Source: an uncultured Eubacteriales bacterium (GTDB lineage: Bacteria; Bacillota; Clostridia; Christensenellales; Aristaeellaceae). Taken from it: a stretch of DNA of 9,740 nucleotides. The stretch is from NCBI GenBank assembly GCA_900553265.1, contig USDD01000091.1:1-9740 (forward strand), given 5' to 3'. Shown in pieces: positions 1 to 7,037 of the stretch. The notes under the pieces are model-generated. The model made no database searches, was not told the origin of the DNA, and worked only from the letters and a program-made list of their open reading frames with translations. The translations under genes and the position numbers were made by a program. The stretch's first letter is position 1. The number at the start of each line of letters is the position of its first letter.

Positions 1-160
1 ATATTGCACCTTGCTGCAAATCGCAGAATGATGCAATCCATACGCGCAGACGGCAGATACTTCACGAATCCGGCAAGCATGGCTTTTCCCTACCTGATTT
101 CAAGCTGGTTCTGTCCAAAAGTCCCTGTAAAACCGGCTCGTTTGCAAAGTGGTTACAACT

Positions 161-295
161 TTATACGAAGAATTCCTTTCCAGCCGCATCCTCGGTTAGA
201 CAGAACTCTGCGGTATCGGGATCATCCCATCCATCCGCACAGTGATAAACGCACCACCAGTAGTTCCAATCGTGAATATGCAAATATTTTTTCAG
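161..295 (-). CDS. Possible small Trp/Tyr/Cys-rich protein or gene remnant
   Basis: I do not recognise this family. The open frame of 44 codons ends at TAA (163-161) and is closed upstream by a TGA two codons before the CTG at 295. It has no ATG. The only possible starts are CTG at 295, with AGGA seven bases upstream, or TTG at 283. The peptide is unusual for random sequence: it begins LKKYLHIHDWNYWWCVYHC and continues with an acidic stretch (DGWDDPD), so aromatic residues, cysteines and aspartates are concentrated. It follows the 149-residue protein by 12 bases. A seven-codon ATG frame (MSDRIEV, then stop) overlaps that protein's stop codon behind a strong AGGAAGGG, in a different frame. A one-base change could therefore have separated the real start from this body. 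It may be a genuine small protein, a frameshifted gene or chance. The peptide composition is seen; the gene status is inferred. Confidence 0.3.
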   Translation of the reverse strand: MKKYLHIHDWNYWWCVYHCADGWDDPDTAEFCLTEDAAGKEFFV

Positions 296-307
296 ACTTC
301 AATCCTA

Positions 308-757
308 TCACTCATACCCTTCCTGATGTGAAGATGCGCTTCCAAGTATCAATCCAGAACACGAATTGTCCTCTTGCTCGATTTTACTATTCAAGAGCTG
401 GCGTACCCGTTCCACAGGAAAGCAGTCCTCCAGCTCCACTACTTCAAACAGGTTGGCCGGGAGTTTAGGTTCCCCAATCAGGGCCAGATACTCCGGCACC
501 GCACGGCGGTCAATCAGGATTTTCCCCCGGCCAGCCCAATGACGGTTGCTCTCCGCTTTTTTAAGCCCGGAGATCCAGTATTCATCCCCATTTTCTATAT
601 CGACATAGTTAGCATAGCATCCAATGGCCTTTTGAAAGGCGTGGTCGTTAAAGTAAATCGTTTTCCTGCTCTTTGAGGTTTTCACATATCCGATCCATGC
701 CGGACCGTCATCGGAATAGCCTGTTTTTAACTCTATATACATTAAATTGCGTATCAT
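308..757 (-). CDS. Conserved protein of unknown function, 149 residues
   Basis: The function is unknown. The N-terminal part contains ELKTGYSDDGPAWIGYV, then SKSRKTIYFNDHAF, ENGDEYWISGLKK and NRHWAGRGKILIDRRAV. I recall this series of aromatic and glycine motifs from small uncharacterised proteins scattered through gut bacteria; some carry misleading enzyme names, and I assign none. There is no signal peptide or membrane segment, so it is probably cytoplasmic. Residues from about 105 on (FEVVELEDCFPVERVRQLL, then a polar tail) look less conserved. I chose the ATG at 757 because GAAGGA (775-770) lies upstream, although the 12-base gap is long. The in-frame ATG at 742 begins MYIELK, which resembles the usual family start as I remember it, but it has no Shine-Dalgarno sequence. 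The gene follows the lipoprotein-like frame closely and may be co-transcribed with it. Base composition is richer in AT than the genes to the right, suggesting acquisition. Confidence 0.72.
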   Translation of the reverse strand: MIRNLMYIELKTGYSDDGPAWIGYVKTSKSRKTIYFNDHAFQKAIGCYANYVDIENGDEYWISGLKKAESNRHWAGRGKILIDRRAVPEYLALIGEPKLPANLFEVVELEDCFPVERVRQLLNSKIEQEDNSCSGLILGSASSHQEGYE

Positions 758-781
758 TTTTATTAGATATCCTTCAGTTCG

Positions 782-907
782 TCATAACCATAATTTACAC
801 GGTATCAGCCGCTTACTCTTTGAACTGGATTTATCATCGGTATTTCCGCACGCTGTGCAAACCACAATCGAGAATGACAGCAAAATAAGGAAAAAAGCTT
901 TTTTCAT
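782..907 (-). CDS. Small lipoprotein-like frame, possibly frameshifted
   Basis: The ATG at 907 has GGAGG (919-915) seven bases upstream, an excellent ribosome binding site. The 41-residue product begins MKKAFFLILLSFSIVVCTAC: two lysines, a hydrophobic core and a C-T-A-C lipobox with Cys20 as the likely lipidated residue, followed by GNTDDKSSSKS, a typical exposed linker. The -3 position is Cys rather than the usual Leu, which weakens the lipobox. The frame ends at TGA (784-782) after a basic, unconvincing tail (KRLIPCKLWL). Moving by one base near 805-804 opens a more natural acidic tail, YRVNYGYDELKDI, which stops at 765-763, only five bases before the start of the next gene. The true product may thus be a lipoprotein of about 47 residues disrupted by one extra base. 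The signal sequence and ribosome site are seen; membrane anchoring and the frameshift are inferred. Confidence 0.5.
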   Translation of the reverse strand: MKKAFFLILLSFSIVVCTACGNTDDKSSSKSKRLIPCKLWL

Positions 908-990
908 GACGCACCCTCCATTCATGATCAATGATATTTTTATTTATCTTAACTAATTCCTGTTTGTAACCATCTACCTGAAAACGCAAA

Positions 991-1035
991 AACACCCCGC
1001 ACCATGCGTCCTGTAAACGCACGGTGCGGGGTGTT
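991..1035 (-). terminator. Strong intrinsic terminator
   Basis: Two 19-base arms (991-1009 and 1017-1035) pair with a single A/C mismatch around a 7-base loop. The core is CACCCCGCACC against GGTGCGGGGTG. On the minus strand the hairpin is followed by a T-rich stretch (five Ts, GCG, four Ts); on the plus strand the following bases are a poor T tract. It therefore most likely ends minus-strand transcription coming from the protease gene, 187 bases upstream. It also marks the boundary between the GC-rich block and the AT-richer left part. Confidence 0.8.
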
Positions 1036-1042
1036 CGTTCTA

Positions 1043-1177
1043 TTATGCGGCTTTCGTCAGATACACGATCCCGGCGGCTAAGTCCCTGCGTTGGATACCG
1101 AATATAGTAGACTTTGAATGTAGATTCCTGATTGCACCCGCACCGCTGTTTTTCTTGTCATGCTTTATGCAAGGTTG
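1043..1177 (-). other. Startless open frame ahead of the terminator, possible gene remnant
   Basis: Between the protease stop codon and the terminator, 187 bases contain no gene I recognise. One frame stays open for 44 codons and ends at TAA (1045-1043), just seven bases before the terminator hairpin, which is the spacing expected for a real 3' gene end. Its last residues are GIQRRDLAAGIVYLTKAA. It has no ATG, GTG or TTG start and is closed upstream by TGA (1180-1178). A second short frame nearby begins ATG with MPNDNLA and stops after seven codons. This may be the tail of a degraded gene, or simply untranslated 3' sequence of the protease transcript. Confidence 0.15.
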
Positions 1178-1222
1178 TCATTCGGCATCTTCGCCTCTCG
1201 TGGCTGCTGCTCAGTCAGGCGA

Positions 1223-2341
1223 TTAGTCCAGAATCTCCAGCTTGACGCGGAAGGTGAATTCCTCGTAGCGGCTGAGAAGGTTGCCCTCTTCGTCGTAGTA
1301 GCGATAGCAGTGCAGCTCGATTTCGTCGCCGGGTTCGCACTTGTCCAGCTCCGCGGAGAGATCCAGGAAGGTGTACACGCGCGTGCCGTTGGCTTCGACG
1401 ATCACGTCGCCGGACTGCATGCCGGCCTTGCCGCCGGGGCCTCGGCGCTCCACGTCCACCACCTGCACGCCGGCCGGGGGAATGGTCTTCATGGGCTCGT
1501 CCGGGCCGTCCAGCGCCACGACGGTCACGCCCATGCGCGGGCGGACGACGGCACCGTTGTCGATGATCTGGGCGATGTAGTCGCTCACGGCGCTGATGGG
1601 GATGCAGAAGCCGAGCCCCTCATAGATCGTGTCGTAGGTATACATGTACTTCAGCGTCGGGATGCCCACCAGCTCGCCGCGGGCGTTGAGCAGTGCGCCG
1701 CCGGAATTGCCGGAGTTGATAGCCGCGTCGGTCTGGATGACCGAGACGTGGCGGGAGAAGTTGTCGGCGTTGGCCGAGCGCTCCAGGCCGGAGACAATGC
1801 CCGCCGTGACGGTGCCGAACAGGGTTTCGTCGCCGGAGCCGGGATTGCCGATGGCCACGACCAGCTCGCCGATCTGCAGCGCGTCGGAATCGCCCAGCGG
1901 AATGGGCTGCGCGTCCGCCGGCGCGGGATCGGTGAAGCGGAGGACGGCGATGTCCGTGCCATCGTCATAGCCCACCAGCTCCGCGTCCATCTCGGCGCCG
2001 TCCAGCCAGTAGAGCGTGTAAACCTGTCCGTCGGCCACGACGTGGTAATTGGTCAGCACATAGCCGCCCTCGTCGTCGGAGCGGATGTAGCAGCCGGAGC
2101 CTGCGCCCAGCGGCGTGACCGAGCCGACGCGGGTCACGGGATCCCAGGATTCCTCTGAGGTCTCCACCTGAACCACCGACGGGCGGACGTTGGCGGCGAT
2201 CTCGGGAATGGGGTTTTCGGCGGAATATATGGCGGCGTAGGTCGTCGGCGTGGGCTCCGCCGCGGGCTCGGCCAGCGCCGGGGCCGTGGTCAGCGCCAGC
2301 GCCAGACACATCAGGCGCGCGGTGCGGGTGATTCGCTTCAT
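1223..2341 (-). CDS. htrA: HtrA/DegP-type exported serine protease with one PDZ domain
   Basis: This is a trypsin-fold protease that degrades or refolds misfolded exported proteins outside the membrane. The product has 372 residues. Residues 1-24 form a signal peptide (MKRITRTARL, hydrophobic core, likely cleavage after PALA). The protease domain spans about 45-262 with a complete triad: His100 in TNYHV, Asp130 in GTDIAVLR and Ser213 in GNSGG. The PDZ domain spans about 268-368, beginning RMGVTV and containing AGMQSGDVIVEANG. A cleavable signal peptide rather than a membrane anchor distinguishes it from Bacillus subtilis HtrA, though retention as an uncleaved anchor is possible. The ATG at 2341 has AAGAGG seven bases upstream; a TTG eight codons earlier is a weaker start. 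It has its own promoter and lies directly downstream of a two-component pair, suggesting stress-responsive control. Four cysteines (84, 246, 335, 345) are present in the mature part. Confidence 0.95.
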   Translation of the reverse strand: MKRITRTARLMCLALALTTAPALAEPAAEPTPTTYAAIYSAENPIPEIAANVRPSVVQVETSEESWDPVTRVGSVTPLGAGSGCYIRSDDEGGYVLTNYHVVADGQVYTLYWLDGAEMDAELVGYDDGTDIAVLRFTDPAPADAQPIPLGDSDALQIGELVVAIGNPGSGDETLFGTVTAGIVSGLERSANADNFSRHVSVIQTDAAINSGNSGGALLNARGELVGIPTLKYMYTYDTIYEGLGFCIPISAVSDYIAQIIDNGAVVRPRMGVTVVALDGPDEPMKTIPPAGVQVVDVERRGPGGKAGMQSGDVIVEANGTRVYTFLDLSAELDKCEPGDEIELHCYRYYDEEGNLLSRYEEFTFRVKLEILD

Positions 2342-2388
2342 TGGAAGACCTCTTTTCCTAATCAAAGTGAAGGATGATTCTATCTTCT

Positions 2389-2431
2389 ATTATACAGGAT
2401 TCACCCCGAAAAAATGTGAAACAATTATGAA
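2389..2431 (-). promoter_or_regulatory. Promoter of the HtrA-type protease with TTCAYA direct repeat
   Basis: A perfect -10 box, TATAAT, lies at 2394-2389, about 48 bases before the protease start codon. No good -35 hexamer is seen at 16-18 bases. Instead, TTCACA (2420-2415) ends 20 bases upstream of the -10 box, and TTCATA (2431-2426) lies exactly 11 bases further up and overlaps the stop codon of the kinase gene. Direct repeats with 11-base spacing are the usual binding pattern of OmpR/PhoB-family regulators. A poor -35 with such repeats suggests an activated promoter. Regulator binding is inferred. Confidence 0.6.
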
Positions 2432-3909
2432 TCTTCTTCACTTTTTCCGGGCAGCTCCGGCACGGCGCGCGGCAGCGGCGCTTCGGCGGCGGGCAGATCG
2501 AACTCGAAGCAGGTGTCGCCCGGAACCGAGCACACGCGAATCTCCGAATGGTGCTCGCGCAGAATCAGGCTGCAGATGGACAGGCCGAGGCCTGTGCCGC
2601 TGCCCGAGGTGTGGGCCTTGTCGGCGGTATAGAAGCGCTCGAAGATGTGGGGCAGATCCTTTTCGGCGATGGCCGGGCCGTCGTTCTGCACGAAGAAGCG
2701 GACGGCCTTGCCCTCGCGATGGGTGCCGAGGGTCAGCCTGCCGCCCTCGTTCATGAACTTCAGCGCGTTGTCCACGAAGTTGGAGATCACCTGATTGATG
2801 CGGCTGACGTCGCCCGAGACCCACTGGTGTTCGCCGTCGAACCGCACGTCCACGTCGACATCTTTTTTGTCGATGCGCGGCTCGAAGGTGATGAGGATTC
2901 GCCGGATGGTTTCGTTGGCGTCGAAGGGCGCGATCTGCAGGGGAATCCTGCCCGACTCCAGCCGGGACAGATCCAGCAGATCGTGCACCAGCGCCGACAG
3001 GCGGTTGGTCTCGTCCAGCACCACGTGCAGATACTTCGGCAGTTGCTCCGGCGGAATGGTGCCGTCCAGCATGGCCTCGACATAGCCGCGCATGCAGGTC
3101 ATGGGCGAGCGCAGCTCGTGGGAGACCGCCGCGACGAAATTGCGCCGGGAATCCTCCAGCTCGGACAGCTCGCCGGCCATGCGGTTGATGGAATTGCCCA
3201 GCTCCTCCAGCTCGCCGCCGCAGTGCAGCTCCACGCGCCGGGTCAGATCGCCCTTGGAGAAATCGCGCACGGCGCTGTCGATTTCGCGGATGGGCCGAAT
3301 CTGGCTGCGCGCCAGAAATACGCTCAGCAGCGCGCCCAGCCCCAGCGACAGCAGCGCCACGGGCAGAATCTGGGGCAGCAGGTCGATCAGGCGCACCTGC
3401 AGCTGGTCGGTGGAGATGTGCAGCAGCACGCCGCCCACCACCTGGCCGTCCGTGTAGCGCCAGGGCACGCCGATGGTCACGATCTGCTCGCCCAGCTCGG
3501 GGAAGAGGCCCTTCACGCGCACCTCCGCGCCGGACTGGATGAGGGCCAGCTGCGCCATGACCGAATCGCTGAAGAGGCTTTCGGACGTGTTCCAGCTGCT
3601 GTCCAGAATCTGGACGAGGCCGGAATTGTAGCTGACGATCCAGATGTCGGCGTTGTACTTGTCGTGAATGTCGGCGATCTTGCGCCGCACGATGTACTGC
3701 ATGGTGGCGTTGTCGCGCAGGGAGCTGAGCTGGTTCAGGTTCGTCATGTACTCGGCGATTTCCTGCGCCTGAAGGCGCACCTCGTTTTCGTAGGCGACCT
3801 GGCGCTCCTGCTGGAGCACCGTGGCCATCACGCCGGTAAAGATCAGCACTGTGGCCAGCATGGCGGCGAGAAACGCGCCGAAGATGCGCTGGAAGAGCCC
3901 TTTGCGCAT
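2425..3909 (-). CDS. Membrane sensor histidine kinase with HAMP domain
   Basis: This kinase senses an extracytoplasmic signal and phosphorylates the partner regulator encoded just upstream. It has 494 residues: a first membrane helix at about 11-32, an extracellular sensor region of about 33-176, a second helix at about 177-200, HAMP at about 201-252, then HisKA with His264 in SHELRSP. The ATPase domain shows the N box (Asn377/Asn381 in NFVDNALKF), the G1 box (QNDGP, 408-412), the F box (FERFY) and the G2 box (GTGLGL, 438-443). All catalytic motifs are intact, and no PAS domain lies between HAMP and HisKA. The last 20 or so residues are rich in Pro, Ala and Glu. The ATG at 3909 follows the regulator's stop codon by four bases and has GAGGTG about 10 bases upstream, so the two are translated from one message. 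PhoR-, WalK- and CssS-type kinases share this architecture; the signal cannot be read from sequence. Confidence 0.95.
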   Translation of the reverse strand: MRKGLFQRIFGAFLAAMLATVLIFTGVMATVLQQERQVAYENEVRLQAQEIAEYMTNLNQLSSLRDNATMQYIVRRKIADIHDKYNADIWIVSYNSGLVQILDSSWNTSESLFSDSVMAQLALIQSGAEVRVKGLFPELGEQIVTIGVPWRYTDGQVVGGVLLHISTDQLQVRLIDLLPQILPVALLSLGLGALLSVFLARSQIRPIREIDSAVRDFSKGDLTRRVELHCGGELEELGNSINRMAGELSELEDSRRNFVAAVSHELRSPMTCMRGYVEAMLDGTIPPEQLPKYLHVVLDETNRLSALVHDLLDLSRLESGRIPLQIAPFDANETIRRILITFEPRIDKKDVDVDVRFDGEHQWVSGDVSRINQVISNFVDNALKFMNEGGRLTLGTHREGKAVRFFVQNDGPAIAEKDLPHIFERFYTADKAHTSGSGTGLGLSICSLILREHHSEIRVCSVPGDTCFEFDLPAAEAPLPRAVPELPGKSEEDS

Positions 3910-3913
3910 GGAG

Positions 3914-4600
<687 letters not shown>

Positions 4601-4626
4601 GCGCTCACTCCTTCGCATTCTTCGTT

Positions 4627-4658
4627 ATTATACCTGAAAGCTGTGAACGGCGCGTGAA
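4627..4658 (-). promoter_or_regulatory. Promoter of the two-component operon with TTCACR direct repeat
   Basis: The -10 box TATAAT is at 4632-4627, preceded by GG. Upstream lie TTCACA (4647-4642) and TTCACG (4658-4653), the same hexamer repeated with an 11-base period (five-base gap). They end 9 and 20 bases above the -10 box. No consensus -35 is seen. The layout matches the Bacillus PhoP box form, TTHACA-N5-TTHACA, as I know it, with one deviation in the upstream copy. About 94 bases earlier transcripts from mutS2 could also read in, since no convincing terminator lies between. Confidence 0.65.
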
Positions 4659-4681
4659 CAAAGACCGTCCAAACGGAAAAC

Positions 4682-7033
4682 TCAGTCCTTCAGGGTGACG
4701 ATGGTCACGCCGTCCTCGCCCTCGCCGTAGCGCCCGAGGCGGAATTCCTTCACGGCGGGATGGGACTTGAGATGCTTGTGGATGCCGCTGCGCAGCACGC
4801 CGGTGCCCTTACCGTGGATGATGCTGACCTCGCGCAGGCGGTTGAGCGTCGCGCCGTCCAAAAACATGTCCACCGCCAGCAGCGCCTCCTCCAGCGTCAT
4901 ACCGCGCACGTCGCACTCGGTCTCCACCGCCCGGGGCGCGACGGAGTACTTCGCGCCGGACCTGGGCTTTTTCTCCTTGTCGGGCTGGGCGCGGCGCATT
5001 TTGGAGATGCTGGACTTGAGCTTCAGCGCGCCGGCCTGCACCGTGCATTCGCCGCGGCCGTCCGGAGCGGTGAGCACCGTGGCCTTGGCGTTCAGATCCA
5101 GCAGCAGCACCGTGTCGCCGGGCTTCAGATCCTTGGGCGGTGCGTCGGCGCCGGGGTCGGCGGCGACGATCTTCTCGGCGGTCGCGTCGATGGAATCCTG
5201 CAGCCTGGCGCGCATGGCGTGCAGCTCGTGCTCCTTGAGGTCGCCGTTTCGATGCTTCTTCAGCTCGGCGATGAGCGCCTCGGATTCGCGCTGGGCGCGC
5301 TTGAGCACCTGCCGCGCCTCGTCCTTGGCCTTCTTCATCTCGGTATCGCGCCTGGCGGCCAGCTCGCGCTGGAGCTTTTCGGCCTCGTCGCGCAGCTTCT
5401 GGGTCTCCAAGTGGGCCTGCTCGGCCAGCTCGCGCTCCTTCTCGGCGATCTGGCGATGGTACTCGGCGTTGGCGATGACGTCCTCGAAGCGCACCTGATC
5501 GTGGCTCAGGCGCTCGTTCGCGTCCTGAATCAGATACTCGGGCAGGCCCAGCTTGCGGGAGATCTCGAAGGCGTTGGACTTGCCGGGCACGCCGATGGAC
5601 AGCCGGTAGGTGGGCCGCAGCGTCTCCACGTTGAACTCCACCGACGCGTTCTCCACGCCTTTGGTACTCAGCGCGTAGGCCTTCAGCTCGCTGTAATGGG
5701 TGGTGGCCAGCGTGATGACCTTCTTCTTCAGCAGGTCGTCCAGAATGGACATGGCCAGCGCCGCGCCCTCGGTGGGGTCGGTGCCCGCGCCCAGCTCGTC
5801 GAACAGCACCATGGAGCGGGCGGTCACGTTCTCCAGAATGCGCACGATGTTGGTCATGTGGGACGAGAAGGTGGACAGGGACTGCTCGATGGACTGCTCG
5901 TCGCCGATGTCCGCGAACACCTCGTCGAAGATGGACAGCTCCGAGCCGTAGGCGGCGGGAATCTGCATGCCCGACTGCGCCATCAGCGTCAGAAGACCCA
6001 CGGTCTTGAGCGTGACGGTCTTGCCGCCGGTGTTGGGGCCGGTGACCACCAGCGTGGTGAAGTCCGTGCCCATCCACAGATTGGACGGAACCACCTTCTC
6101 CGGGTCGATGAGGGGATGGCGGGCGCGGATCAGGTTGATGCGGCCCTCCTCGTTGAGCTTCGGCGGCACGGCGCGCATGCTGCGGCCCAGCGCCGCCCGG
6201 GCGAAGATCATGTCGATCTTTGCCAGAAGAAGCAGGTTGTTGGCGTACAGCTCCGCGTCGGGGCTGATGCGGTCGGAGAACTCGGCCAGAATGCGCTCGA
6301 TCTCGTTACGCTCCTTCACCGTCCACTGCTTGAGCTCGTTGCCGGCCTCCACCACGGCCATGGGCTCGATGAACAGCGTCGAGCCGCTGCCCGACTGGTC
6401 GTGGACGATGCCTGGCACGTTCTGGCGGCACTCGGCCTTCACGGGCACGACGTAGCGGTCGTTGCGCATGGTGATGATGGAGTCCATCAGGTATTTCTGC
6501 ATCGTGGACGAGCGGATGATGCCGTTGAGCTTGTCGCGCACCCGGTCGTTCAGCACGCGCATCTGCCGGCGAATTTCGTACAGCTCCGGGCTGGCGTGGT
6601 CGCTGATCTCGTCCTCGGAGAGAATGGCGTTGAAGATGTCCTCCTCCAAAGAACGGCTGGCGGACAGGCGGGAGCCCAGCTCGGTCAGAAGCGGCGTGTC
6701 CTCCCGGTCGGTGACCAGCGCGGCGCGCACCACGCGGGCGGCCTTCAGCGCGTCGGCCACGGCCAGAAGGGCCTTGGGGGAGAGGGTCGCGCCCACGCGC
6801 GCGCGCTTGAGCGCCTCGCGCACGTCGGTGAACCACGCCATGGGATTGGAGCCGTTGTAGGCCAGCACGGTGGCGGCCTCCTCGGTCTCGGCCTGACGGC
6901 GGCGAACCTCGTCCGGGTCGCTCGACGGCGTCAGCTCGCGGCAGCACTCGCGGCCCATGTCGGTCACGGCCAGCGCCGCCATCATGTCACGGATTTTCGG
7001 GAATTCCAGCACCCGAAGATTGCGTTCGTTCAT
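4682..7033 (-). CDS. mutS2: MutS2 ATPase with C-terminal Smr domain
   Basis: MutS2 is a MutS-related ATPase lacking the mismatch-reading domain. It is known to suppress recombination in some bacteria and, in B. subtilis, to act on collided ribosomes. The product has 783 residues, the usual length. Seen in order: core and lever regions at about 1-310, Walker A GPNTGGKT (332-339), Walker B MVLFDELGAGTDP (408-420), the ABC-type switch region TTHYSEL (444-450), a long charged coiled coil at about 520-625, a small beta-rich KOW-like linker at about 635-680, and the Smr domain at about 707-783 with DVRG and HGKGTGVLR. I place the start at 7033 (MNERNLRVLEF), four bases after the U32 stop, with GGAG about 12 bases upstream. 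The frame stays open 20 codons further but that extension would overlap the U32 gene and has no family resemblance. Nothing is missing or broken. Confidence 0.97.
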   Translation of the reverse strand: MNERNLRVLEFPKIRDMMAALAVTDMGRECCRELTPSSDPDEVRRRQAETEEAATVLAYNGSNPMAWFTDVREALKRARVGATLSPKALLAVADALKAARVVRAALVTDREDTPLLTELGSRLSASRSLEEDIFNAILSEDEISDHASPELYEIRRQMRVLNDRVRDKLNGIIRSSTMQKYLMDSIITMRNDRYVVPVKAECRQNVPGIVHDQSGSGSTLFIEPMAVVEAGNELKQWTVKERNEIERILAEFSDRISPDAELYANNLLLLAKIDMIFARAALGRSMRAVPPKLNEEGRINLIRARHPLIDPEKVVPSNLWMGTDFTTLVVTGPNTGGKTVTLKTVGLLTLMAQSGMQIPAAYGSELSIFDEVFADIGDEQSIEQSLSTFSSHMTNIVRILENVTARSMVLFDELGAGTDPTEGAALAMSILDDLLKKKVITLATTHYSELKAYALSTKGVENASVEFNVETLRPTYRLSIGVPGKSNAFEISRKLGLPEYLIQDANERLSHDQVRFEDVIANAEYHRQIAEKERELAEQAHLETQKLRDEAEKLQRELAARRDTEMKKAKDEARQVLKRAQRESEALIAELKKHRNGDLKEHELHAMRARLQDSIDATAEKIVAADPGADAPPKDLKPGDTVLLLDLNAKATVLTAPDGRGECTVQAGALKLKSSISKMRRAQPDKEKKPRSGAKYSVAPRAVETECDVRGMTLEEALLAVDMFLDGATLNRLREVSIIHGKGTGVLRSGIHKHLKSHPAVKEFRLGRYGEGEDGVTIVTLKD

Positions 7034-7037
7034 ATTT

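Noticed and set aside
4..468. Plus-strand 154-codon frame at the left edge
   Set aside because: It runs opposite the 149-residue protein and the small aromatic frame, has no ribosome binding site and no recognisable motif.
834..1022. Minus-strand 62-codon frame through the terminator
   Set aside because: Its start lies inside the terminator hairpin and it overlaps the lipoprotein-like frame, which has a far better ribosome site and a signal sequence.
4665..4676. Possible terminator after mutS2 (CCGT-CCAA-ACGG hairpin)
   Set aside because: The stem has only four pairs and on the minus strand it is followed by TCTTTG rather than a T run, so it is too weak to call.
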